A stretch of 6,037 bases of DNA, taken from positions 1 through 6,037 of the forward strand of contig JAJCYN010000147.1 in the NCBI GenBank assembly GCA_029262915.1, read 5' to 3'. The position numbers and the translations under genes are program-made. The notes below the pieces were generated by a model that worked only from the letters and a program-made list of their open reading frames with translations, ran no database searches and had not been told where the DNA came from. The DNA is from Flavobacteriales bacterium. GTDB lineage: Bacteria; Bacteroidota; Bacteroidia; Flavobacteriales_E; Vicingaceae. Below, in pieces: positions 1 through 5,555 of this stretch (position 1 is its first letter; each line of letters starts with the position of its first letter).

Positions 1-42
1 TAATTAAAGTACGTAATTAGTACATTTAAAACTTGAGAAGTT

Positions 43-78
43 AAAAAGAGGAAGGCAACAGATTGCCTTCCTCTTTTT
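43..78 (+). terminator. Rho-independent terminator of an upstream off-window gene
   Basis: Positions 43-58 (AAAAAGAGGAAGGCAA) pair perfectly with 63-78 around a 4-base loop (CAGA), giving a 16-bp stem. The G+C-rich core is flanked by an A-run on the left and a T-run on the right, so it could stop transcription in both directions. No gene for it is visible: stop codons at 1-3 and 18-20 show that any upstream gene ends at or before about position 20. It insulates the lipoprotein gene starting at 140 from upstream transcription. Confidence 0.85.
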
Positions 79-108
79 GTTTAGAGACCGTATTAATATT
101 AAATTTTA

Positions 109-116
109 TATATTTG
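109..116 (+). promoter_or_regulatory. Candidate Bacteroidota -7 promoter element (TAnnTTTG)
   Basis: TATATTTG matches the Bacteroidota -7 consensus TAnnTTTG exactly. It lies 23 nt before the ATG at 140 and just after the upstream terminator, which is where a promoter for the lipoprotein gene is expected. No good TTTG -33 box is found at the usual spacing; the nearest TTTG (76-79) is about 10 nt too far upstream. The assignment is therefore positional and tentative. Confidence 0.4.
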
Positions 117-139
117 GACTAAAGCATAATCAAATATAT

Positions 140-1015
140 ATGAAAAAGTACTTATTTATAATAATGATAGGAGGTTTATTGGTGGCTTGTAATGGTGAGC
201 AAGAAGCAATAGAAAATGAAATTATTGATAAAATTGTAGATGAAGGAATAACACCAGAAAGAGCAGCAAAAACTCAACTAATTTTTCAGACAGTACCATC
301 ACCATTAGAAACAGCAACTCTTTTTCAAGAGGCAGGTGCTGGTTATAATGTGGGTATTACCAACCCTGTAGAAAACGTAAACAATTATTCTACCAATGCA
401 CAAAAAGCATTAAATCTTGGGGTTTATGGTGCCGATTTAAGTTATGCTAATATTTTTGACCAATCACAAGAGTCTATGTTTTATATGAACTGTGCTAAAA
501 AAATGGCTGATGGGTTAGGAATAACTTCAGCATTTAGTGCCGAAACTATGGAACGGATTGAAGAAAACATGAACAATCGAGATTCTTTAATGACTATAAT
601 TAACGATGCTTTTTGGATTACTGATGCTCACCTAAAAGAGAATGGACAAGATCATTTATCTGCATTAATAATTACTGGTGGATGGATAGAGGGCCTTTAC
701 CTGGGAACAAAATCCCTCAATAAAGAAGCTCCTAATGAAAAATTAATGCAACGAATTGCTGAGCAAAAATATTCTTTAGACAATTTAATAGAACTATTGG
801 CTTCCTATAATAAGAAAGAAGTAAGTGCACTAGGAGTAAAAATAGACGCTTTAAAAACAGTATTTAATAAAATTGAAGAAGAAGAAACTGAAACTACCGT
901 ATCAGAGGATAAAGTGCCAACTATTGGTGGAGGTAGTACGTTAATATTTGAGGCGAGCACAATTCTTGAAATAGCAGCAGCAACTGAAAAAATAAGAAAT
1001 GAAATTATTCAATAA
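140..1015 (+). CDS. Putative outer-membrane lipoprotein, conserved Bacteroidota family of unknown function
   Basis: A 291-residue protein. The ATG at 140 is chosen because it starts a typical lipoprotein signal: MKK, a hydrophobic stretch (residues 4-15) and the lipobox L14-V-A-C17. An in-frame TTG at 77 would add 21 residues but lies inside the upstream terminator. After C17 comes an acidic, Glu-rich linker (residues 18-45). The globular part has blocks I recall as conserved in an unnamed Bacteroidota family: PSPLET (53-58), NPVENVNNY (75-83), a GVYGADLSY block (94-102) and ITGGWIEGLYLG (178-189). A Glu/Thr-rich segment (245-258) precedes an Ala-rich C-terminal helix. The protein looks mostly helical after residue 100. 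No catalytic motif is visible and no function is assigned. Its end overlaps the next gene by 17 bp, so co-transcription and translational coupling are likely. It is probably anchored in the envelope by lipidated C17; which membrane face cannot be read from sequence. Confidence 0.85.
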   Translation: MKKYLFIIMIGGLLVACNGEQEAIENEIIDKIVDEGITPERAAKTQLIFQTVPSPLETATLFQEAGAGYNVGITNPVENVNNYSTNAQKALNLGVYGADLSYANIFDQSQESMFYMNCAKKMADGLGITSAFSAETMERIEENMNNRDSLMTIINDAFWITDAHLKENGQDHLSALIITGGWIEGLYLGTKSLNKEAPNEKLMQRIAEQKYSLDNLIELLASYNKKEVSALGVKIDALKTVFNKIEEEETETTVSEDKVPTIGGGSTLIFEASTILEIAAATEKIRNEIIQ

Positions 1016-1508
1016 AAAATACGTCATTGCGAGTGTTTTGCCGAAGCAAAGACACGAAGCAATCTCACTTTTTTGTAGTGTAGGGTTGTCAGTTCTTTTG
1101 ATTATCTCGTTTGGAATTGATGCCAACGCTCAATGTAAGCGTTATACTAAAAAATACTGTTTGCCAACACTTTCTCCATATATGCATAATGGGCAATTAA
1201 CCAGTGCTGTATTAAATCCAGGAGATTCTGCAGATGTTGCTATGACTTTTAATGCAGGAAAAGAATATCGAATATTAGTCTGTTCTCAAGAGCAAATTGG
1301 TAATGTTCAATTTAAGATTTTGGACAAAACACGTAAAGTACTTTATAAAAGCGATCCCGAAGAACATAATTCCTATTGGGACTTTAAAGTTGAGAACACG
1401 CAGCAATTTGTTATTCAATTAACTGTAGCTCCTCTAGAAAAAAGCAACCAAAAAAACAACTTAATGCCAAATGGTTGCGTTGCTTTGTTAGTTGGGTTTA
1501 AAAAGTAA
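999..1508 (+). CDS. Small secreted protein of unknown function, probable partner of the lipoprotein
   Basis: A 169-residue protein with an unusually long signal peptide: a basic n-region (1-27), a hydrophobic core (about 28-40, VGLSVLLIISFGI) and a cleavage site ANA|Q after residue 44. The mature part of about 125 residues has four cysteines (C46, C54, C95, C160) that could form two disulfides. Its alternating hydrophobic pattern (e.g. 88-96, 102-118, 135-144) suggests a beta-sandwich, somewhat like pre-peptidase C-terminal domains; that is inference. I recall similar proteins (CKRYTKKYC...SPGD...) in other Bacteroidota, but no function. The ATG at 999 lies within the end of the lipoprotein gene and is the only in-frame ATG before the signal core. 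Codons 8-23 are encoded by a repeat-like hairpin (1021-1067), so the n-region seems to be remodelled by an insertion. The 3' end overlaps the convergent ansA by 11 bp, with no terminator between them. Confidence 0.8.
   Translation: MKLFNKKYVIASVLPKQRHEAISLFCSVGLSVLLIISFGIDANAQCKRYTKKYCLPTLSPYMHNGQLTSAVLNPGDSADVAMTFNAGKEYRILVCSQEQIGNVQFKILDKTRKVLYKSDPEEHNSYWDFKVENTQQFVIQLTVAPLEKSNQKNNLMPNGCVALLVGFKK
1021..1067 (+). repeat. Dispersed palindromic repeat (CGTCATTGCGAG / GAAGCAATCTC type) inside a coding region
   Basis: The segment starts ACGTCATTGCGAG and ends GAAGCAATCTCA, the two hallmark ends of a short palindromic element I recall as scattered through many Bacteroidota genomes. It folds as an imperfect hairpin: ATTGC (1026-1030) with GCAAT (1059-1063), GTGT (1033-1036) with ACAC (1052-1055), and TTTGC (1037-1041) with GCAAA (1046-1050) around a CGAA loop. 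It is richer in G+C than its surroundings. It lies wholly within the secreted-protein gene and is translated in frame as roughly residues 8-23. Only one copy is in this window, so its dispersed nature rests on recall. Confidence 0.65.
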
Positions 1509-2517
1509 CTTCTCCTCTTAAGGGTTTTTGCAACCATACTTTAATTTCTTGTATAGATAAATCAGTTCCCAAAAGATACATCAATTTGGTAATTGCTGCT
1601 TCATAAGTCATGTCTTTTCCACTAATTACACCAATTTTATTAAATGCAGAACTGGTTTCATATTTACCTTGTTCTACACTTCCTCCCTCGCACTGGCTTA
1701 TGTTTAAAATAACGATGTCTTTTTTAATCGCTTTAATTAATAAATCAATAAACCATATTTGGGTAGAAGCATTGCCCGCACCAAAAGTCTCTAGTACAAT
1801 TGCTCTTAAATCGGGAATATTGATGATGGAAAAAATTTGTTGTTCTGATATTCCGGGATAAAGTTTAATCGTAGCAATATTGTTATTCAAAAATGAATTG
1901 AGTTTTAATTGCTTGTTATTGGTTTTATAGATAGCTGAATGATTAAATTTTAACGAAACTCCGGCTTGAGCAAGAACAGGATAATTTGGAGATGTAAACG
2001 CTTCAAAATCTTCTGCATTAGATTTGGTTGATCGATTTCCTCGATATAAATCATACTCGAAATAGATTGCTACTTCGGGAACAATTGCTTTTCCATTTTT
2101 AGTTGATGAAGCTATTTCAATTGCTGTCAATAAATTTTCTTTAGCATCTGTTCTAACATCTCCAATAGGGAGTTGAGAGCCTGTTAAAATAACTGGTTTA
2201 CTCAGGTTTTCTAATAAAAAACTCAACGCTGAAGCAGTATAAGCCATTGTATCAGAACCGTGTAAAACCACAAAGCCATCATGAGCTTTATAATTATCAA
2301 AAATAAGTTGAGCAATAGTCAACCAGTTCTCAGGCTGCATATTAGAAGAATCTATTGGTTCATCAAATGAAACAGAGTCAATATTACATTCGAATTTTTT
2401 AATCTCAGGAATTTCATTCAATAATGAATTAAAATCGAAAGACATAAGTGCTCCTGTCTCATCATCCCGAACCATCCCTATGGTTCCCCCTGTGTATATA
2501 ATTAAAATTGAGTCCAT
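1498..2517 (-). CDS. ansA: Type I L-asparaginase (cytosolic)
   Basis: A 339-residue enzyme that hydrolyses L-asparagine to aspartate and ammonia; the length is almost that of E. coli AnsA (338). It has no signal peptide, which fits the cytosolic type I group. Catalytic landmarks are all present: YTGGTIG (8-14) with the nucleophile T12, LHGSDTM (85-91) with S88-D89, and NRSTK (161-165) with the conserved lysine K165. PIDSSNM (54-60), TASALSF (94-100), TGSQLPIGD (112-120), YRGNR (158-162) and the C-terminal LRGEVT also match AnsA. The usual HGTDTM has Ser in place of Thr; as I recall this variant is common in flavobacteria, so it is probably active. The ATG at 2517 is chosen because the protein starts directly at the first beta-strand, and an upstream ATG (2522-2524) is out of frame. 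It lies 117 bp downstream of tatD on the same strand, probably co-transcribed, with a palindromic repeat between them. The 3' end overlaps the convergent secreted-protein gene. Confidence 0.93.
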   Translation of the reverse strand: MDSILIIYTGGTIGMVRDDETGALMSFDFNSLLNEIPEIKKFECNIDSVSFDEPIDSSNMQPENWLTIAQLIFDNYKAHDGFVVLHGSDTMAYTASALSFLLENLSKPVILTGSQLPIGDVRTDAKENLLTAIEIASSTKNGKAIVPEVAIYFEYDLYRGNRSTKSNAEDFEAFTSPNYPVLAQAGVSLKFNHSAIYKTNNKQLKLNSFLNNNIATIKLYPGISEQQIFSIINIPDLRAIVLETFGAGNASTQIWFIDLLIKAIKKDIVILNISQCEGGSVEQGKYETSSAFNKIGVISGKDMTYEAAITKLMYLLGTDLSIQEIKVWLQKPLRGEVTF

Positions 2518-2526
2518 TTTTCATTG

Positions 2527-2607
2527 TGTCATACCGAGCGGAGTCGAGGTATCTTTATGATTCCTAGTCCTTGGGTCAAAAGACCCTTCAACAGGCTCAG
2601 GGTGACA
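2527..2607. repeat. 81-bp palindromic intergenic repeat between tatD and ansA
   Basis: It is bounded by a 5-bp inverted repeat, TGTCA (2527-2531) and TGACA (2603-2607). Inside are ATACC (2531-2535) pairing with GGTAT (2548-2552), GGGTC (2573-2577) pairing with GACCC (2582-2586) around an AAAA loop, and CCCT (2584-2587) pairing with AGGG (2599-2602). The half-sites GTCATACCGAGCGGAGTCGAG and CAACAGGCTCAGGGTGACA resemble widely dispersed Bacteroidota repeat motifs I recall (CCGAGCGGAGTCGAGG and CCCTTCGACAGGCTCAGGGTGAC). It is much richer in G+C than the flanking DNA and fills most of the tatD-ansA gap. In a tatD-ansA transcript its hairpins would sit about 10 nt before the ansA start. There is no obvious target-site duplication and no coding capacity. 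Confidence 0.7.
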
Positions 2608-2634
2608 TTTTGGTTTTGAATGACAAATATAGTT

Positions 2635-3405
2635 TTAAAATCCAAAAACTTCTTTAGAATTATCTGTTGTTAACTTAGCAACTTCCTCTATTGGCAAGTT
2701 GTAAATATCTGCAACTTTTTCAGCAATATTATAAATATAAGTGCTTTCATTTCGTTTCCCTCGGAATGGAGTTGGAGCCAAATAAGGTGAATCTGTTTCT
2801 AAAACCAAATGCATTAAATCAATTTGTTCAACGGTTTTATCTAACCCTGAATTCTTAAAAGTTACCACTCCACCAATTCCCAATTTAAAACCTCCATAAT
2901 TAATAATGTGATTTGCTTGTTCAAGATCTCCCGTAAAACAATGAAATATACCTCTCATTTTATCATCGTTCATTTCATCCAAAATTTCAAAAATCTCATC
3001 AAAAGAATCTCTACAATGAATTACAAAAGGAAGGTTATGTTTTTTTGCCAATTCAATTTGATAGCGAAAAGCATTTTGTTGTTCTTTTAAGTGTGTTTTA
3101 TCCCAATACAAATCAATTCCAATTTCTCCCACAGCACAAAGTTGTCGTTTTGACAACCACTCTTCAATTAAGGCTAATTCTTCTTTATAGTTTTCTTTAA
3201 CAGAAGTTGGGTGTAAACCCATCATAGGGAAGCAATTATTAGGGTAATTCTTCGCTAATTCCATCATTCCATTAATAGAACTGGAATCGATATTGGGTAA
3301 AAACAATCGTTCAATTCCGTTATCTATACAGTTATTAATAACAACATCAATATCATCCTTAAATTGTTCTGAATACAAATGAGTATGTGTATCTGTTAAA
3401 ATCAT
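2635..3405 (-). CDS. tatD: TatD-family metal-dependent DNase/hydrolase
   Basis: A 256-residue TIM-barrel hydrolase of the amidohydrolase superfamily, close to the family's usual length of about 255-265. All metal-site residues are present: THTH (6-9) with H7 and H9, GEIG (93-96) with E94, VIHCRD (128-133) with H130, IFHCFTG (153-159) with H155, and LETDSPYLAP (202-211) with D205. GLHP (63-66) and the substrate-side PFRGKRNE (213-220) are also typical. TatD-family enzymes are cytosolic, magnesium-dependent 3'-5' exonucleases or endonucleases linked to DNA repair and RNA turnover; related members such as YcfH/YabD are hard to tell apart, so the symbol is given at family level. The ATG at 3405 is chosen because the HxH strand must start at once, as it does. 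It is the first gene of a probable tatD-ansA unit, divergent from lysS across 119 bp. No Shine-Dalgarno sequence or clear promoter is seen. Confidence 0.92.
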   Translation of the reverse strand: MILTDTHTHLYSEQFKDDIDVVINNCIDNGIERLFLPNIDSSSINGMMELAKNYPNNCFPMMGLHPTSVKENYKEELALIEEWLSKRQLCAVGEIGIDLYWDKTHLKEQQNAFRYQIELAKKHNLPFVIHCRDSFDEIFEILDEMNDDKMRGIFHCFTGDLEQANHIINYGGFKLGIGGVVTFKNSGLDKTVEQIDLMHLVLETDSPYLAPTPFRGKRNESTYIYNIAEKVADIYNLPIEEVAKLTTDNSKEVFGF

Positions 3406-3416
3406 TTTGTAAAAAT

Positions 3417-3488
3417 AAGATATTAAGATGCAAGACGAATAGAGTCAAGACTTAATCTTTTGTCTTATGTCTTGTTATCTTTTATCTA
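3417..3488. repeat. Imperfect inverted repeat built from 7-nt units in the tatD-lysS divergent gap
   Basis: On the + strand, AAGAYNN heptads (AAGATAT 3417, AAGATGC 3425, AAGACGA 3432, AAGACTT 3447) are mirrored by their complements (AATCTTT 3454, TGTCTTA 3461, TGTCTTG 3468, TTATCTT 3475, TTATCTA 3482). As a hairpin, 3417-3439 pairs with 3459-3481: AAGATA/TATCTT, AAGA/TCTT and AAGAC/GTCTT, separated by mismatched 2- and 3-base steps, about 17 of 23 positions paired. The element fills most of the space between the two divergent starts, so any promoters for tatD and lysS lie in or right beside it. It encodes nothing. Its role is unknown; it may be another dispersed element or a regulatory structure. 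Confidence 0.6.
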
Positions 3489-3524
3489 TAAAGCGTTACT
3501 TTTATCCTCTCAAATTTTAAACAA

Positions 3525-5225
3525 ATGAGTCAGCAATTATCAGAACAAGAATTGGTTAGGAGAGCGTCTTTAATCAAATTAAGAGCGTTAGGAATTAATC
3601 CTTATCCTCAAGCTTTATATCCTGTAACCATTTTATCTAATGAGATAAAAGAGAATTATGTAGAAGGAAAGAAGGTGGTTATTGCTGGCCGATTAATGTC
3701 TAGAAGAATTCAAGGAAATGCTTCTTTTGCTGAATTACAAGATAGCGAAGGAAGAATACAGGTTTATTTTAAACGAGATGAAATTTGCGAAGGTGAGGAT
3801 AAAACAATGTATAATGAGGTGTATAAAAAACTCTTAGACATTGGTGATTTTATTGGAATCGAAGGAGAACTATTTAAAACACAAGTTGGAGAAATTAGTG
3901 TTCGAGTGAAAGTATTTTCTTTATTGAGTAAATCTTTAAAACCGTTACCCTTACCAAAAACTGACAGTGAAGGAAACGTTCATGACGCATTTACCGATCC
4001 AGAAATGAGATACAGACAGCGTTATGCTGATTTAGTAGTAAACCCTCAAGTTAAAGAGGTTTTTATTAAGAGAGCTAAGTTATTCAGTGCTATGCGCTCT
4101 TTTTTTGGGGAAAGAGGGTATTATGAGGTAGAAACACCAATATTACAGCCAATTCCAGGCGGAGCTGCTGCCCGACCATTTATAACACATCATAATTCTT
4201 TGGATGTTCCGATGTATTTAAGAATTGCTTGCGAATTGTATTTAAAAAAGACTTTAATAGGTGGCTTTGAAGGAGTATATGAGTTCGCTAAAACTTTCAG
4301 AAATGAAGGGATGGACAGGACCCATAATCCAGAATTTACGATGATGGAGATCTATGTAGCCTATAAAGATTACAATTGGATGATGGAGTTTACTGAGAAC
4401 TTGTTAGAGCACTGTGCAATTGCTGTAAACGGTAATACAAAAGCACCTTTCGGTGAAAATATAATTGATTTTAAGGCTCCTTATAAAAGGGTAACCATGC
4501 GTCAATCCATTTTAGATTTTACCAAATTTGATATCAAAGACAAGTCAGAAGAAGAATTATCTGCTTGGTGTAAGGCCAATGGAATTGAGGTAGATGAAAC
4601 GATGGGAAAAGGAAAGTTAATTGATGAAATTTTTGGTGAAAAATGTGAAGGGAATTACGTTCAACCAACGTTTATTATTGACTATCCAAAGGAAATGTCA
4701 CCGCTTTGTAAAGAACATAGAGATGACCCAAGCTTAACAGAACGTTTTGAATTGATGATTTGTGGAAAAGAATTGGCAAATGCGTATACAGAATTAAATG
4801 ACCCGATTGATCAGAAGGGTCGATTCGAAGATCAAATGAAATTAGCTGAGAAAGGAGATGATGAAGCCGGAGAGTTTATTGATTATGATTTCTTAAGATC
4901 TTTAGAATATGGTATGCCTCCAACCTCTGGGCTGGGAATTGGTATTGATCGTTTAATTATGTTTTTAACCAATAATGAAAGCATACAGGAAGTGCTTTTA
5001 TTTCCGCAAATGAAACCTGAGAAGAAAGAAGTGCCTTTAAGCGATGCTGAAAAGACGATTTTAAACCTACTAAAAGTGAATAATAAAATGGAATTAGGAG
5101 CTTTAAAAAGTGCTGCTGAATTGAGTGGAAAACAATGGGATAAAGGAATGAAAGGACTGTCAAAGCTAGGAATGACAAAGATTGAAGTGGATGGGGATTC
5201 TAAATTTTGTGTCCTCCAATCTTAA
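3525..5225 (+). CDS. lysS: Lysyl-tRNA synthetase, class II
   Basis: A 566-residue cytosolic enzyme that charges tRNA-Lys with lysine using ATP. An N-terminal helix leads into an OB-fold anticodon-binding domain (about 50-135, VVIAGRLMSRRIQGNASFAEL onward). The class II catalytic core follows: MRYRQRYADL (161-170), motif 1 around GYYEVETPILQPIPGGAAARPF (198-219), motif 2 around FRNEGMDRTHNPEFT (258-272) with R259 and E261, and motif 3 GLGIGIDRL (469-477) with R476. ELANAYTELNDP (416-427) matches the usual ATP/lysine-site block. E. coli LysS has 505 residues; here about 60 extra C-terminal residues (505-566) have a winged-helix-like pattern, as in other Bacteroidota LysRS I recall. The ATG at 3525 gives the expected MSxxLSEQELVRR-type start. 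No Shine-Dalgarno sequence precedes it (AATTTTAAACAA). It is monocistronic, ending at a strong terminator about 55 bp downstream. Confidence 0.97.
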   Translation: MSQQLSEQELVRRASLIKLRALGINPYPQALYPVTILSNEIKENYVEGKKVVIAGRLMSRRIQGNASFAELQDSEGRIQVYFKRDEICEGEDKTMYNEVYKKLLDIGDFIGIEGELFKTQVGEISVRVKVFSLLSKSLKPLPLPKTDSEGNVHDAFTDPEMRYRQRYADLVVNPQVKEVFIKRAKLFSAMRSFFGERGYYEVETPILQPIPGGAAARPFITHHNSLDVPMYLRIACELYLKKTLIGGFEGVYEFAKTFRNEGMDRTHNPEFTMMEIYVAYKDYNWMMEFTENLLEHCAIAVNGNTKAPFGENIIDFKAPYKRVTMRQSILDFTKFDIKDKSEEELSAWCKANGIEVDETMGKGKLIDEIFGEKCEGNYVQPTFIIDYPKEMSPLCKEHRDDPSLTERFELMICGKELANAYTELNDPIDQKGRFEDQMKLAEKGDDEAGEFIDYDFLRSLEYGMPPTSGLGIGIDRLIMFLTNNESIQEVLLFPQMKPEKKEVPLSDAEKTILNLLKVNNKMELGALKSAAELSGKQWDKGMKGLSKLGMTKIEVDGDSKFCVLQS

Positions 5226-5280
5226 TTTTCTTCTTATTTAATTAAGAAAAACACATATTAAATATCCCAATTAGCGGATC

Positions 5281-5314
5281 ACTAAAAGACACTTATTTGA
5301 GTGTCTTTTTTAGT
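5281..5314 (+). terminator. Rho-independent terminator of lysS
   Basis: AAAAGACACT (5284-5293) pairs perfectly with AGTGTCTTTT (5300-5309) around a 6-base loop (TATTTG), followed by extra T residues to 5311. ACT (5281-5283) can also pair with AGT (5312-5314) beyond two bulged Ts. The stem, loop and T-run are classic for intrinsic termination, and it lies about 55 bp after the lysS stop. It separates lysS from the secreted-protein gene at 5556. Confidence 0.88.
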
Positions 5315-5515
5315 TAATATTATTTGATAATAGTGTTACTCATTTGTTATTTTAGGACTAACGCTACAAAAAACTGTCCGCAAAACATTAGCTCATATTA
5401 TCTGGTAAAAGGTAGTATTTCATGGTGTCCATAAATTGAATAATTTAAAATAATTTTTCATTTAGAATTGAATATAACTATAATTTTTTATGGAATTCTA
5501 ACCGTTCTTGCATCT

Positions 5516-5533
5516 TTAAAGCAAATGCTTTAA
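5516..5533. promoter_or_regulatory. 18-bp palindrome upstream of the MORN-like gene, possible operator
   Basis: TTAAAGCA (5516-5523) is the exact reverse complement of TGCTTTAA (5526-5533) with two central bases. It ends 22 bp before the ATG at 5556, a position fitting a repressor site or a leader hairpin. A weak promoter-like TATTCTTG (5537-5544, one mismatch to TAnnTTTG) follows, with TTTA (5515-5518) 18 nt before it. It could instead be a minor terminator, since T-rich DNA follows. No regulator is identified. Confidence 0.35.
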
Positions 5534-5555
5534 TTTTATTCTTGATTTTCCCATA

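Larger units (their letters stand above)
5226..5555. other. Gene-poor AT-rich intergenic stretch
   Basis: These 330 bases contain no supportable gene on either strand. They hold a weak AT-only hairpin just after lysS (TTTTCTT 5226-5232 with AAGAAAA 5244-5250), the lysS terminator (5281-5314), a small palindrome ATGGtgtCCAT (5422-5432), a 9-bp direct repeat AATTGAATA (5434-5442 and 5466-5474), and a palindrome before the next gene (5516-5533). The stretch at 5352-5392 is less AT-rich than its surroundings (GGAC at 5355 and GTCC at 5376) but matches nothing I recognise. No exact TAnnTTTG promoter box was found. Confidence 0.6.

Noticed and set aside
77..139. TTG-initiated 21-residue N-terminal extension of the lipoprotein
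   Set aside because: It begins inside the upstream terminator and precedes a perfect MKK lipoprotein signal starting at 140; the candidate promoter at 109-116 also lies inside it.
941..1126. Minus-strand open frame of 61 codons
   Set aside because: It is antisense to the overlap of the two + strand genes and across the palindromic repeat; no protein family features.
1441..1486. Hairpin AAAGCAAC / GTTGCTTT near the end of the secreted-protein gene as a terminator
   Set aside because: The loop is 30 nt, no T-run follows, and it lies wholly within the coding sequence.
1610..1861. Plus-strand open frame of 83 codons
   Set aside because: It is antisense to the well-supported ansA gene and has no signal, motif or start context.
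2908..3090. Plus-strand open frame of 60 codons
   Set aside because: It lies opposite conserved tatD motifs, including the H130 and H155 regions; a shadow frame.
3417..3488. Heptad repeats as a CRISPR array or iteron origin
   Set aside because: Units are too short and degenerate, change orientation halfway, have no spacers, and there is no cas or replication gene nearby.
4957..5178. Minus-strand open frame of 73 codons
   Set aside because: It is antisense to the C-terminal part of lysS; its hydrophobic look follows from complementing Lys/Glu-rich codons.
5226..5250. TTTTCTT / AAGAAAA hairpin right after lysS as its terminator
   Set aside because: The stem is short and almost all A-T, with an 11-nt loop; the hairpin at 5281-5314 is much stronger.
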